From: Clostridia bacterium
Lineage (GTDB): Bacteria > Bacillota_A > Clostridia > Oscillospirales > CAG-272
Length of the DNA: 42,925 bases
Direction: 5' to 3'
NCBI GenBank assembly: GCA_017501175.1
Contig: JAFVXK010000012.1
Span: forward strand, 1-42,925
Shown here: positions 8,095 to 16,903 of the stretch, one piece after another
How the letters are laid out: each line of letters begins with the position of its first letter
Position numbering within the stretch: the first letter of the stretch is position 1
Notes under the pieces: generated by a model
Databases searched by the model: none
Seen by the model: only the letters and a program-made list of their open reading frames with translations
What the model was told of the DNA's origin: nothing
Program-made: the position numbers and the translations under genes

Positions 8095-8805
8095 ATGACA
8101 AACGAAGAAAAGAAGCAGCTGATTAAGAGGCTGATAGCATCTATTCTTGGAATAGCCCTTCTTGTCGGAGCGGTTTATCTCGTTATGCATTATTTCGGAA
8201 TATCCGACATAACTAGGGAAGAGGTGCAGGCTGCTGTTATGGCGACGGGTGCGATAGCACCGCTTGCATTTATAGCCATCACCTTTCTTCAGGTTACGGT
8301 AGTACCTATACCAAGCGCTGTCACCATAGTTGCGGGAAGCTACGTGTTTGGCCCGTGGCTATCCTTCTTATACTCGTATATAGGTCTTATTCTCGGCTCT
8401 ATGTTTGCGTTTTTCCTTGGACGAAAAATAGGAAGACCGTTTGTTAATTGGATTGCAGGCGATGCCGAAACGGCGGATATGTGGATAGAGCGCCTCAAGG
8501 GAAGAGAGCGCGTGCTGCTTTACTTTATGTTCTTCCTACCTGCTTTTCCTGACGACCTTCTCTGTTCTGTTGCGGGACTTTTCAACCTGACCTACCGCGA
8601 GTTTCTCGTTATGCAGCTTATAACTCGCACGACCTCGGTTGGGGGAACGCTTTTCTTTATGTCGGGAGAGGTGATACCGTATAACGCTTGGGGAATTGCC
8701 TTGATTGCCGCGGTTGGTGCTCTGGCACTCCTTGCGTTTGTTTTATCACTGAAGTATTACGAGCATATCAAAGCGTTTATTGATAGGGTGTTCGGGACAA
8801 AATAA
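8095..8805 (+). CDS. VTT (DedA/TVP38-like) membrane protein
   Basis: A 236-residue multi-spanning membrane protein of the VTT/SNARE-associated family. There is a first hydrophobic segment at about residues 15-37, then hydrophobic stretches around 58-75, 80-105, 140-165 and 195-222. The conserved re-entrant segments are visible as PIPSAVTIVAGSYVFGP and LPAFPDDLLCSVAGLF, where the proline and the Asp pair are typical. Members of this group have been linked to lipid scrambling or flipping (for example undecaprenyl phosphate recycling by DedA proteins) and membrane homeostasis. It starts 12 nt after the PHP gene and precedes the phosphopantetheinyl transferase gene by 22 nt. Confidence 0.82.
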   Translation: MTNEEKKQLIKRLIASILGIALLVGAVYLVMHYFGISDITREEVQAAVMATGAIAPLAFIAITFLQVTVVPIPSAVTIVAGSYVFGPWLSFLYSYIGLILGSMFAFFLGRKIGRPFVNWIAGDAETADMWIERLKGRERVLLYFMFFLPAFPDDLLCSVAGLFNLTYREFLVMQLITRTTSVGGTLFFMSGEVIPYNAWGIALIAAVGALALLAFVLSLKYYEHIKAFIDRVFGTK

Positions 8806-8827
8806 CCACTTTGGATAAGGGCGTAAA

Positions 8828-9466
8828 ATGCTATTGAATGAAAAAGACGGAAAAAACCGAATAGAGATTTACCTAGCGCCTCTTCCTCGCTCGGCAGAGC
8901 TTGGCGCGGTATATCCAAAGGAGCGCGACGACGAGATAAAAGCTATATCGAATGAGCGCACTCGGCGCGAGAAATATTACTCGTGGCAGCTTCTTCGGTG
9001 CGCGCTTGAGCATAGCCTCGGTATTGGAATAGAGGAGCTGGAATTCAAAAAGCGCAACGGAAAATGGACGACGGACGGCGTCGAATTTTCCCTCTCGCAT
9101 AGCGGAGAGGCTCTTGCTGTCGCGCTTTCCTACGCACCTGTTGGCGTGGATATTGAGCCGATAGCAGTGATAGACCGCGAGGGTGTGGCAAGACGCTTTT
9201 TCACAGAGGGCGAGCTTGTCGAATACCTAAAAGCCAACGTGGACTGTCGCGAGGAAGCCTTTCTACGCATTTGGACGGCAAAGGAAGCTATATTCAAATC
9301 CCGCGGCGAGCAGGCATTTGCGCCCTCGTCGGTAGATACCTCTGACGCTAATGTTTATACCGATGCCGTCACAATAGAGGGGAGACGCTATATTCTCTCG
9401 GCATTCTCAAAGTCACCCTATGAGGTCACGCTATATACCGTAGACGGTAAGAAGATTTCAAAATAA
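8828..9466 (+). CDS. 4'-phosphopantetheinyl transferase, Sfp type
   Basis: A 212-residue protein with the two signature blocks of Sfp-type transferases: the Mg-binding GVDIEP near residue 103 and WTAKEAIFK near residue 149, with LSHSGEALAVAL between the N-terminal half and the first block. These enzymes move phosphopantetheine from CoA to a serine of a carrier protein. No polyketide or peptide synthetase gene is nearby, so the partner carrier protein lies elsewhere. It ends the PHP-VTT-Sfp unit, about 100 nt before a strong terminator. Confidence 0.88.
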   Translation: MLLNEKDGKNRIEIYLAPLPRSAELGAVYPKERDDEIKAISNERTRREKYYSWQLLRCALEHSLGIGIEELEFKKRNGKWTTDGVEFSLSHSGEALAVALSYAPVGVDIEPIAVIDREGVARRFFTEGELVEYLKANVDCREEAFLRIWTAKEAIFKSRGEQAFAPSSVDTSDANVYTDAVTIEGRRYILSAFSKSPYEVTLYTVDGKKISK

Positions 9467-9571
9467 TATGCGAAGCATAGGGGTCGATTCGTTAGCGCGG
9501 AACGAAAAAACAGATGTCAAGATATGAGATATATTTGCACTAATTTGTGTTAATAAAACCCAAAAAAGTTG

Positions 9572-9600
9572 AAAACCGCCGGTTTTTCGGCGGTTTTTTT
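9572..9600. terminator. Bidirectional terminator
   Basis: AAAACCGCCG (9572-9581) pairs with CGGCGGTTTT (9588-9597), flanked by T-runs on both strands. It can serve the Sfp unit from the left and possibly the minus-strand B-box gene from the right. Nothing else is seen in 9601-9709. Confidence 0.88.
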
Positions 9601-9709
9601 CATATATATGATTTTCCGGTCGCGCTTCTGCCTTCTGCATCAAATGACTCAGCCCATTTTAATATTATATACGAGCCATTTATATTTCCAACGCTATTAC
9701 TAAAATATT

Positions 9710-10306
9710 TTACAGAGTACTAAGCTTATCAAGCTCTTCTTCGAACATAATTATTTGTTGCTGCTTTTCGCGTTTTTTACTTAAGTTTCCAATTAGCGAG
9801 AGGGGAGTCGCTACAACGCCAAAAACAAGACCGAGGACGAAGCCGAATATTTTAATTCCCCACCCCTGTTCCTTAGAAACCGTTCCGTCGTCATACACAT
9901 TGTAGGTAGCACCGAATTTTTCTTCTGTCTTATCATGAGCTTCCGATCCGACCTTCCAGCCTGATATGGCCGAATAAATACCACAGAAAAATATACCTGA
10001 TGCTAAAAACGGTTGGAAAGTGTCTGAATCTGTATTGGCGAGAAACATTATTCCACCGATTGCAAGAAGAATCAAACCAATTATGTAGGAAAATAATTTT
10101 CCCTTAATTCTTCGTCCGATTTTTCTCACCTCTTCTCTCGCGTTGGAGAGAGCTGCTTCAACATGTTCTTCATAGCAATCCACGCACAGAGTTCCAAAAT
10201 ATTCGCGGACAACGTTTGTAATGCCAGCGCATTCTTTACAAACGCCAACGCCGCACTCGGAACATTGTGCTACGGCGCTTTTTTCAGGGTGTTTTTCACA
10301 ATTCAT
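9710..10306 (-). CDS. B-box-type zinc-finger membrane protein
   Basis: A 198-residue protein of unknown function. The first 45 residues hold a zinc-binding pattern, CEKHPEKSAVAQCSECGVGVC...CAG...LCVDCYEEH, typical of bacterial B-box-like domains. Two hydrophobic hairpins follow (about residues 72-105 and 152-178), and the C-terminal tail is charged and helical. GGAGG lies just upstream of the ATG. Its promoter is overlapped by a perfect inverted repeat shared with a divergent XRE regulator gene, so it is probably the regulated target of that regulator. A sensory or membrane-stress role can only be guessed. Confidence 0.75.
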   Translation of the reverse strand: MNCEKHPEKSAVAQCSECGVGVCKECAGITNVVREYFGTLCVDCYEEHVEAALSNAREEVRKIGRRIKGKLFSYIIGLILLAIGGIMFLANTDSDTFQPFLASGIFFCGIYSAISGWKVGSEAHDKTEEKFGATYNVYDDGTVSKEQGWGIKIFGFVLGLVFGVVATPLSLIGNLSKKREKQQQIIMFEEELDKLSTL

Positions 10307-10343
10307 TTTTAATCCTCCTATATACCAAAATGGGATATATCTA

Positions 10344-10362
10344 TTATACCACTTTGGTATAA
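10344..10362. promoter_or_regulatory. 19-bp operator between divergent genes
   Basis: TTATACCA-CTT-TGGTATAA is a perfect 8-bp inverted repeat with a 3-bp centre. It covers the minus-strand -10 box and spacer and also the extended -10 box of the plus-strand gene. A weaker copy, ATACCAAAATGGGAT, lies at 10322-10336. The likely ligand is the XRE protein encoded at 10405. Confidence 0.72.
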
Positions 10363-10363
10363 T
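10355..10363 (+). promoter_or_regulatory. Extended -10 promoter of the XRE gene
   Basis: TGGTATAAT is a TGn-extended -10 element; no good -35 is found 17 bp upstream. It overlaps the operator, so autoregulation is expected. Confidence 0.55.
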
Positions 10364-10404
10364 AATGTCAAGAGGTTTCTGAAAAAAATGAAAAAAGGAG
10401 AAAA

Positions 10405-10608
10405 ATGGAATTTAGGCTCAGAAAATTGAGAAAAATGCGGAAAATATCTCAACTAAAATTGGCTATTGACTTGAATATGAATCAAAACAGCATAAGCAGA
10501 TATGAAAACCGCGAAAGAGAGGCAGATTACGAAACATTGATTAAATTTGCTGATTATTTTAATGTTTCTTTGGATTATTTATTAGGGAGAACGGAAGATC
10601 AGGAATAA
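10405..10608 (+). CDS. Small XRE-family transcriptional regulator
   Basis: A 67-residue protein that is essentially one helix-turn-helix domain: RKLRKMRKISQLKLAIDL, then NQNSISRYENREREAD as the recognition region, ending in FNVSLDYLLGRTED, the usual close of Xre/Cro-type domains. GGAG lies 4 nt before the ATG. Transcribed away from the B-box membrane protein gene, with a shared operator between them, it is probably a repressor of both. There is no sensor domain in this chain. Confidence 0.85.
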   Translation: MEFRLRKLRKMRKISQLKLAIDLNMNQNSISRYENREREADYETLIKFADYFNVSLDYLLGRTEDQE

Positions 10609-10744
10609 ATCGACGTAAGAAACACAATGAGAAAATTGAGAGGCTTCAAATAACAAAACGATGGGCATCTTATCATTGCACACTGCTTTCTAATTTTTTG
10701 TTGTTTCGCTGGGTCGAATATAGTGCGTTGAAGCATGACCTTCC

Positions 10745-11269
10745 CTATATACCGTAGGTGCTCGTTAAGGGGTCTTTGAAGATTGCGATTTCAGGCGTTC
10801 TGAAGGTGAATAAAACGAAAAGAAAAGCAATAACGCAGAGCACCGCAACAGACGCCTTTGGTGACCGACAGCGCAAATTTTCTTTATTATAAAGGCGCAC
10901 CTCGCAGATATACACAACAGCGGCAGTGATGAAGAAAATAGCGATATTAAGCCAATCGGGAGATTTTCCGATAACTCCGTTGTAGGTGTAAAAGAGCACG
11001 GGAATCAGTAATAGTCCAAGTAAAATTCCGCGTAGCTTCACACACCAAAAGTCCTCGCGTTCACGGAAGAAAAAGCTTTGTACTATGGCAAAAATAAACA
11101 TCGGCCAGAAGAGCAGCTTCATATGCTCCCACGTTGATTCGTTGACACCTGAAAATGACGCAATCCACCACGGCTTACCAAGCCAATCGTATAAAAAGTG
11201 CAAGAGCGTACCTCCGAGCGCGGTCACGCTAAATCCTACCAGCTGCCATAAGCCTATTGAACGCTTCAT
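10745..11269 (-). CDS. DUF6512-like integral membrane protein
   Basis: A 174-residue protein with about five hydrophobic segments (near residues 9-28, 48-65, 79-97, 106-124 and 141-157). The block GTLLHFLYDWLGKPW followed by SGVNESTWEHMKLLFWPMF is what I recall from the DUF6512 family of uncharacterised Firmicutes membrane proteins. GAGGTGG precedes the start. It is a single-gene unit with its own promoter; 10609-10744 downstream holds no feature I can support. Function is unknown. Confidence 0.7.
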   Translation of the reverse strand: MKRSIGLWQLVGFSVTALGGTLLHFLYDWLGKPWWIASFSGVNESTWEHMKLLFWPMFIFAIVQSFFFREREDFWCVKLRGILLGLLLIPVLFYTYNGVIGKSPDWLNIAIFFITAAVVYICEVRLYNKENLRCRSPKASVAVLCVIAFLFVLFTFRTPEIAIFKDPLTSTYGI

Positions 11270-11294
11270 ATACCCACCTCGAAAGCATCTTTTA

Positions 11295-11323
11295 AATAAA
11301 TTTTATTCAAAAAGAGGCGTCAA
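11295..11323 (-). promoter_or_regulatory. Probable promoter of the DUF6512-like gene
   Basis: On the minus strand TTGACG (11323-11318) and TTTATT (11300-11295), 17-bp spacer; the -10 box is weak. Confidence 0.5.
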
Positions 11324-11339
11324 TATACTAAAAAGATAT

Positions 11340-11384
11340 AAAAAGAGAGAACTCTTCGGCAAAAGAACCGATTTGTTCTCTCTT
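11340..11384 (-). terminator. Terminator of glnN
   Basis: AAGAGAGAAC (11343-11352) and GTTCTCTCTT (11375-11384) form a 10-bp stem around a loop that itself contains TTCGG/CCGA. On the minus strand it is followed by TTTT and an AT-rich tract. Confidence 0.7.
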
Positions 11385-11404
11385 GGTTTTTATTGGCACT
11401 TTCG

Positions 11405-13507
11405 TCAGACGCCAAAGGTAAGGTCACCGTAGGTGGGCATCGGCCATGCCTCGCGTGCGGTAAGCGTTTCCATCTCGTCAACAAGACGGCGAAGCTCCGC
11501 CATTTTCGGAACGACGCTTGACTTGTAGTAGTTTGCCGCGTCCTCGTCGCAGGTCTTTGTAACCGCGATGTTTTCGACACGCAAAAGGTTGTTATATGCC
11601 TCGTAGGTTCTGCCGAGAAGCTCGGAGAGCTTTTCCGCAATAGCCGTTTCACAGGCGGTGCTTGCGTTGGGAACTGCTGCCTTGAGCGCACAGGCGTTAG
11701 CCGAAAGCTTTCCGATATAGCTTGAAACGGCGGGGATAAAGTCGCGGATAGTCATCTCGAGCATCGTGCGAGCCTCGATATTCTTTATCTTGCGGTAGTT
11801 TTCGAAGAATATCTCGCGTCTTGAGCGCATCTCTGTTTCGGACATAACGCCAAATTTTCCGAAGAGCTCGACGTTCTTTTCGTCGGTGAAGTGAGCGTAA
11901 GCCTCGGGCGAGGTCTTGAAGTTCGAAAGTCCTCTTTCCTTTGCCTCGCGCTCCCATTCGGGAGAGTAGGAGTTTCCGCTGAAGAGTATGCGGCGGTGCT
12001 CCTTGAAGGTCTTTGCGATAAGCGCGTCGAGCGCGCCCTCGAAGTCCGAAGCGCCTTCAAGCTCGTCTGCAAAATCCGAGAAGGACTTTGCAACGGCGGT
12101 GTTGAGAACGATGTTGGAAAGGGCGACGTTTTGCGACGAGCCGACCATTCTGAACTCGAACTTGTTGCCGGTAAAGGCAAAGGGCGAGGTTCTGTTTCTG
12201 TCGGTGTTGTCGCGTCTTATCGAGGGCAGAGTGGAGATGCCTAAGGACATATACTTTTTCTTCGACTGCTCTGAGTAGCCGTGTCCGTCGGCAAGGGCGT
12301 TGACGGTTGCCTCAAGCTCGTCGCCGAGGAAGATGGAGATGATAGCGGGGGGAGCTTCGTGACCGCCAAGACGCTCGTCGTTTCCTGCCGTTGCGGCAGA
12401 GATGCGAAGAAGGTCCTGATAGTCGTCAACAGCCTTGATAACTGCGGCAAGGCAGAGTAAAAACTGCTTGTTTGCCATCGGGGTTTTGCCCGCCTTGAAA
12501 AGATTAACCCCGTTATTTGTGGAAAGCGACCAGTTGTTGTGCTTTCCCGAGCCGTTGATGCCGGCAAAGGGCTTTTCGGCAAGAAGACACGCCATACCGA
12601 ACTTGGGGGCGAGTGTCTTCATATATTCCATAGTCAGAAGGTTCTGGTCAACTGCGATGTTGGTGGTGCAGAAGATGGGAGCAAGCTCGTGCTGGGCGGG
12701 AGCCGCCTCGTTGTGCTTGGTTTTTGCGCTGATGCCGAGCTTCCAAAGCTCGCGGTCAAGCTCCTGCATAAACGCGCTTACTCTCGGACGAAGCGAGCCG
12801 AAGTAATGGTCCTCAAGCTCCTGTCCCTTTACAGCGGGCGCGCCGAAGAGCGTTCTTCCGCAGTAGAAGAGGTCAAGCCTTGCCTTGTAGTCTGCCTCGT
12901 CAACGAGGAAATATTCCTGCTCTGCGCCAACGGTGGAAACAACTCTTTCTGTCGAGGTGTCACCGAAAAGGCGGAGAATACGGAGAGCCTCGGTGTTGAT
13001 GGCGTCCATAGAGCGAAGAAGCGGCGTTTTCGTGTCGAGCGCCTCGCCTGTGTAGGAGCAAAACGCGGTGGGTATGTAGAGCGAGCCGTCCTTTATGAAA
13101 GCGTATGAAGCAGGGTCCCAAGCGGTATATCCGCGCGCCTCGAAGGTTGCGCGCAAGCCGCCCGAGGGGAATGACGATGCGTCGGGCTCACCCTTGATGA
13201 GCTCCTTGCCCGAAAACTCCATTATTGCCTTGCCACCGCCCACTGGGGTGAGAAAGGCGTCGTGCTTTTCGGCGGTGACACCCGTCAGAGGCTGGAACCA
13301 GTGAGTGAAGTGCGTCGCACCGTGCTCGATAGCCCAGTCCTTCATCGCGCTTGCAACAATGTCGGCGATGCCTGCGTCGAGGTCCTTGCCCATAGCTATG
13401 GTGTTTAAGAGCGATTTGTAAACTTCCTTCGGAAGTCTTTCACGCATAACGTCCTCACTGAATACCTGCGAGGCGAAAATATCCGGAATTCTTTCCTTGA
13501 TTTCCAT
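11405..13507 (-). CDS. glnN: Glutamine synthetase type III
   Basis: A 700-residue protein matching GSIII in length; types I and II are much shorter. It forms glutamine from glutamate, ammonia and ATP in the cytoplasm. Recognisable segments are [36 protein letters not shown] (family block), [10 protein letters not shown] with metal-binding glutamates, [25 protein letters not shown] with the active-site histidine, [17 protein letters not shown] and [17 protein letters not shown]. The N-terminus begins at ATG 13507 with AAGGA 12 nt upstream. It has its own consensus promoter and terminator and is transcribed away from the microcompartment operon; I see no link in function apart from sharing the intergenic region. 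Confidence 0.95.
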   Translation of the reverse strand: MEIKERIPDIFASQVFSEDVMRERLPKEVYKSLLNTIAMGKDLDAGIADIVASAMKDWAIEHGATHFTHWFQPLTGVTAEKHDAFLTPVGGGKAIMEFSGKELIKGEPDASSFPSGGLRATFEARGYTAWDPASYAFIKDGSLYIPTAFCSYTGEALDTKTPLLRSMDAINTEALRILRLFGDTSTERVVSTVGAEQEYFLVDEADYKARLDLFYCGRTLFGAPAVKGQELEDHYFGSLRPRVSAFMQELDRELWKLGISAKTKHNEAAPAQHELAPIFCTTNIAVDQNLLTMEYMKTLAPKFGMACLLAEKPFAGINGSGKHNNWSLSTNNGVNLFKAGKTPMANKQFLLCLAAVIKAVDDYQDLLRISAATAGNDERLGGHEAPPAIISIFLGDELEATVNALADGHGYSEQSKKKYMSLGISTLPSIRRDNTDRNRTSPFAFTGNKFEFRMVGSSQNVALSNIVLNTAVAKSFSDFADELEGASDFEGALDALIAKTFKEHRRILFSGNSYSPEWEREAKERGLSNFKTSPEAYAHFTDEKNVELFGKFGVMSETEMRSRREIFFENYRKIKNIEARTMLEMTIRDFIPAVSSYIGKLSANACALKAAVPNASTACETAIAEKLSELLGRTYEAYNNLLRVENIAVTKTCDEDAANYYKSSVVPKMAELRRLVDEMETLTAREAWPMPTYGDLTFGV

Positions 13508-13544
13508 AAATTTTAAAAATCCTTATTTTAAATTTAATATCATA

Positions 13545-13573
13545 ATTATACATTATTATCTTTTATTTGTCAA
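13545..13573 (-). promoter_or_regulatory. Promoter of glnN
   Basis: On the minus strand TTGACA (13573-13568) and TATAAT (13550-13545) are separated by exactly 17 bp, a full consensus match. Confidence 0.87.
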
Positions 13574-13671
13574 GTTTTTTCGGGATTTCTCGCGATAGGG
13601 ACGTCTTAGGTATTGACTGCACCTTTTGAGCCGCTTCAAAACCAATTAAATTCAGTCCCGAAAACAGAAAA

Positions 13672-13994
13672 TGAAAAATATTTTCATCTGAATATGAATA
13701 AACTGTTAACAAAACAAAAATCGAAAATTTTCACTTTCAAGAGTGTTTATTCGAAAAAATGAAAATAATTTTCAAAATTAACAGGGTGTATTCGCTACGG
13801 ATTTTCGACTTCTAAATCCCAAATATATATGTTTTTTGAAATATTTTCATTATTTTTGCCCAAAAGTGTTGACAAAACAGAAAATATATGATAAAATCGT
13901 AAATGTGAAAGTAATTTTCAAAATTTTCGAAAATGATTTTCAAAATTCTTTCATTTTCGATAAAAATCATATACGAAAATGAAAATAATTTTCA
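13672..13994. promoter_or_regulatory. Cluster of RpiR-type operators TGAAAATNATTTTCA
   Basis: Within the 511-bp gap between glnN and rpiR there are five 15-bp palindromes: 13672-13686 (one mismatch), 13760-13774 (perfect), 13906-13920 (one mismatch), 13928-13942 (first base differs) and 13980-13994 (perfect). Weaker related pieces lie at 13723-13732 (GAAAATTTTC) and 13837-13849. The sites bracket the promoter at 13869-13897, three of them downstream of it, as expected for a repressor. GAAA...TTTC half-sites fit what is known of RpiR-family operators. The rest of the gap is AT-rich without a gene. Confidence 0.8.
13869..13897 (+). promoter_or_regulatory. Promoter of the microcompartment operon
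   Basis: TTGACA at 13869-13874 and TAAAAT at 13892-13897 with a 17-bp spacer; predicted start of transcription near 13904, immediately before the operator at 13906. Confidence 0.78.
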
Positions 13995-14018
13995 AAAACG
14001 CAGAAAGGAGGCAGATTT

Positions 14019-14858
14019 TTGAACAGGACTTTACTGCAGGCGCAGCTCAGGTACAACGATATGGGCAAGTCTGAAAAGAAGGTCGCTGACTGGTTGTTTT
14101 CTCATTCCGGTGAAATTCTTCCTTATTCAATAACCGATCTTGCCTCTAAATGCGACAGCAGTGAGGCGACGATAGTTCGCTTCTCAAAGAGGCTTGGCTA
14201 TTCGGGCTACCAGGAGCTGAAGCTCTTCTTAGCTCAAGAATACGAGAAGAAGGTAATAGTTCCTAATATCACGGGGGCAGACGACTGCTTCTCGATATTC
14301 GAAAAGGTTTGCAACGACGCGTATATGTCGCTTGAGCGTACGAAAAAGACGCTGTCGGCTGACAGTATGACTAGGGCAGCGAAGGCTATATCCGAGGCTC
14401 GACGGGTGGTTATCATTGGACTTGGTACGTCGGCGCAGGTCGCCGAGGACGCGAGCAATAAGTTCTTGCGCGCGGGCTGTAATTCAAGTGCCTATGCCGA
14501 CACTCACATGCAGGCGATAGCCGTTTCGCAGCTCAAGGCGGGCGACGTGGTTATAGGAATTTCACAATCGGGCTCATCGAAGGACATAGTTGAGGCGATG
14601 AAGACGGCGCGCTCGCACGGGGCGACTACGATTTCGATAACCTCAAAGGAGCGCTCGCCGATAGCAAGGCAAAGCGACGTTTTGCTCCTTACCGACACAG
14701 AGGAAACCAGGCACAGCTCACTCGGACTTAATTCCCACATCTCAAGGCTTGTCGTTATAGACGCCTTGTGCTATAAAATCGTATATCAGAATGCCGCTCA
14801 GGCCTTTAACATAGGCGAGAGCGAGGCAGAGCTTCAGTCGAAGCGTATCATTGAGTAA
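14019..14858 (+). CDS. RpiR-family transcriptional regulator (HTH + SIS)
   Basis: A 279-residue regulator with an N-terminal HTH_6 domain (about 1-77; DLASKCDSSEATIVRFSKRLGYSG is split over the recognition helix) and a C-terminal SIS sugar-phosphate-binding domain (about 125-250; VVIIGLGTSAQVAED, then GISQSGSSKDIVEAM). RpiR proteins sense phosphosugars and repress or activate catabolic operons. It starts with TTG at 14019, set by GGAGG at 14007-14011. As first gene of the microcompartment operon, with its putative operators clustered upstream, it is the likely local regulator; a phosphosugar such as fuculose-1-phosphate, rhamnulose-1-phosphate or DHAP would be a sensible effector, but this is inference. 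Confidence 0.88.
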   Translation: MNRTLLQAQLRYNDMGKSEKKVADWLFSHSGEILPYSITDLASKCDSSEATIVRFSKRLGYSGYQELKLFLAQEYEKKVIVPNITGADDCFSIFEKVCNDAYMSLERTKKTLSADSMTRAAKAISEARRVVIIGLGTSAQVAEDASNKFLRAGCNSSAYADTHMQAIAVSQLKAGDVVIGISQSGSSKDIVEAMKTARSHGATTISITSKERSPIARQSDVLLLTDTEETRHSSLGLNSHISRLVVIDALCYKIVYQNAAQAFNIGESEAELQSKRIIE

Positions 14859-14892
14859 AAACTACATTATATAATACAAAAGGAGAGGAAAA

Positions 14893-16080
14893 ATGAAAAT
14901 TCTTGTAGTTAATGCGGGTAGCTCATCTCTTAAGTATCAGCTTTTCGATATGGAAACCGGTGCGGTTTTGGCGAAGGGCAACTGTGAGAGAATAGGTATT
15001 GACGGTGTCATTACCCATAAGCGCCCCGGAAAAGAGGACTATAAGTCCGAGGCAAATCTTCCCGACCACAAGGCAGCAATAGAGCTCGTTTTGAGCCTTC
15101 TTTGCGACGCTGAGCTCGGTGTTATTTCGAGCGTAGAGGAAATCGGCGCTGTCGGTCACAGATTCGCACACGGCGGAGAAATCCGCAAATCGAGCATTCT
15201 CGGAGAAGAGGAGCTCAAATATCTTGAGAGCATAATAGAAATCAACCCCCTTCACGGACCGCCTGCAATCAGCGGCTTTAAGGCTTGTAAGAGCGTTATG
15301 CCAAACATCAAGCACGTCGGAGTATTCGACACCTCTTACTACTCGTCTATGGAAGAGAAGGCTTACATCTATCCCATTCCCTACGAGCTTTACGAGAAAT
15401 ATAAGATTCGCCGTTACGGCTTCCACGGCACTTCTCACAGATTCGTCTGCGCTAAGGCTGCTGAGCTTATCGGCAACAAGGACGCGAAGATTATCACCTG
15501 CCATCTTGGCAACGGCTCTTCCATCACTGCAACCGTGAACGGAAAGGCTATCGATACCTCGATGGGCTTCACTCCTCAAGAGGGTGTTCCTATGGGAACG
15601 AGAAGCGGTTCTATCGACCCTACTGTTGTTTCCTATATAATGAAAAAGGAAGGACTTTCGCCCGAGGAGGTTGAAAAGCTTCTTAACTCGAAGTCCGGAC
15701 TTCTCGGAATTTCGGGCATATCCAGCGACTGCAGAGATATTGCAGAGGCACAGAAAACCGGCGACAAGAGAGCAGCTCTCGCCATTGACATTCTCGTTCA
15801 TTACATAAAGAAGATAATCGGCTCTTACGTTGCCGAGATGAACGGACTTGACGCTCTCGTATTCACTGCGGGCATCGGTGAGAATGACAGAGGCGTCAGA
15901 GAGCGCGTTTGCCGTGAGATGTCCTACCTCGGTATAGAAATCGACGAGGAGCTTAATATGAGCTGCCCTCGCGGTGAGGACGTCGAGCTTACTAAGAAGG
16001 GCGCAAAGGTAAGAACCTTCGTTCTTCCTACAAACGAGGAATATATGATAGCCCTCGACACCTACAATCTTGCAAAATAA
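14893..16080 (+). CDS. ackA: Acetate/propionate kinase
   Basis: A 395-residue ASKHA-fold kinase, the usual AckA length. Visible motifs are VVNAGSSSLKYQLFD at the N-terminus, GHRFAHGG, GVFDTSYY, GFHGTSHRF, THLGNGSS-type CHLGNGSSITA, and FTAGIGEN near the C-terminus. It transfers phosphate from acyl phosphate to ADP, giving ATP. Placed second in the microcompartment operon and together with pduL, it should work on propionyl phosphate (and acetyl phosphate). It lacks an obvious N- or C-terminal encapsulation tail, which suits a cytosolic last step. RBS AGGAGAGG precedes the ATG. Confidence 0.93.
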   Translation: MKILVVNAGSSSLKYQLFDMETGAVLAKGNCERIGIDGVITHKRPGKEDYKSEANLPDHKAAIELVLSLLCDAELGVISSVEEIGAVGHRFAHGGEIRKSSILGEEELKYLESIIEINPLHGPPAISGFKACKSVMPNIKHVGVFDTSYYSSMEEKAYIYPIPYELYEKYKIRRYGFHGTSHRFVCAKAAELIGNKDAKIITCHLGNGSSITATVNGKAIDTSMGFTPQEGVPMGTRSGSIDPTVVSYIMKKEGLSPEEVEKLLNSKSGLLGISGISSDCRDIAEAQKTGDKRAALAIDILVHYIKKIIGSYVAEMNGLDALVFTAGIGENDRGVRERVCREMSYLGIEIDEELNMSCPRGEDVELTKKGAKVRTFVLPTNEEYMIALDTYNLAK

Positions 16081-16114
16081 TAAAAATATATAAACCCGAA
16101 AGGAAAAAAGGAAA

Positions 16115-16867
16115 ATGAAATCTGTTTACGAGATTAAAAAGGAAATCTGCGAGGTCGGTCACATTTTGTACGAGCTTGGCTTCGTAGCTGCAAACGACGG
16201 TAACATCTCCGTCAAGGTTGGTGAGAATGAGTATTACTGCACTCCCACAGGCGTATCGAAGAGAGACCTTACTCCCGACATGATTATCAAGGTTGACAGA
16301 AACGGCAACAAGCTTGAGGGTAAGCTCAATCCCTCCTCCGAGATAAAGATGCACATGCGCGTCTATCAGGAGCGTCCCGACGTTAACGCTGTCGTTCACG
16401 CTCATCCCCCTGTTGCTACCGCCTTCACTATCGCGGGCATAGACCTTGACCAGTACATTCTTCCCGAGGCAGTTCTTACTATCGGTGAAGTTCCTACCTG
16501 TGCGTACGGAACTCCTTCTACTATGGAGATTCCCGATTCTCTTGAGCCCTACATCCAGAACCACGACGCGTTCCTTCTTCAGAACCACGGCGCTCTTACC
16601 GTAGGCTGCAATCTTAACAAGGCTCGCTTCGTTATGGAAGAGGTTGAGTTCAACGCAAAGATTTGTAAGTACGCTATGGAGCTTGGTGCGGTTCACGAAA
16701 TCCCCAACGACCAGCTCAAGAAGCTTATGGAGCTTCGTAAGAAGATGAACATTCCCGGACGTCACCCCGGCATCGAGATTGAGGAAGAGCCTGCTTGCAA
16801 GTGCGGCGCAAACGAGGAGCTCGTTGCTGAGATTACCCGCAGAGTTATTGCTGCTATTGGAAAGTAA
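16115..16867 (+). CDS. Class II aldolase (fuculose/rhamnulose-phosphate type) with C-terminal encapsulation tail
   Basis: A 250-residue zinc aldolase. The catalytic Glu76 (NPSSEIKMH) and zinc ligands His95, His97 (VVHAHPP) and His158 (LQNHGALTVG) match FucA-type enzymes, which split 6-deoxy-ketose-1-phosphates into DHAP and lactaldehyde. After the catalytic domain the chain continues with a short linker containing CKCGA and an amphipathic helix, NEELVAEITRRVIAAIGK, which closely resembles tails that target enzymes into microcompartments. Class II aldolase is the signature enzyme that separates the fucose/rhamnose GRM type from the choline type. The sugar kinase and isomerase needed upstream are not in this window. 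Confidence 0.9.
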   Translation: MKSVYEIKKEICEVGHILYELGFVAANDGNISVKVGENEYYCTPTGVSKRDLTPDMIIKVDRNGNKLEGKLNPSSEIKMHMRVYQERPDVNAVVHAHPPVATAFTIAGIDLDQYILPEAVLTIGEVPTCAYGTPSTMEIPDSLEPYIQNHDAFLLQNHGALTVGCNLNKARFVMEEVEFNAKICKYAMELGAVHEIPNDQLKKLMELRKKMNIPGRHPGIEIEEEPACKCGANEELVAEITRRVIAAIGK

Positions 16868-16903
16868 TTTTCTCCGATAACCAAAAGCAAAAGGAGATTT
16901 AAT

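Larger units (their letters stand above)
10343..10371 (-). promoter_or_regulatory. Promoter of the B-box membrane protein gene
   Basis: Reading on the minus strand, TTGACA (10371-10366) and TATAAT (10348-10343) are separated by 17 bp, a consensus promoter. Confidence 0.82.

Noticed and set aside
13672..13994. Repeats upstream of rpiR as a CRISPR array or phage attachment site
   Set aside because: The repeated unit is only 15 bp, palindromic and irregularly spaced around a promoter, which fits operators.
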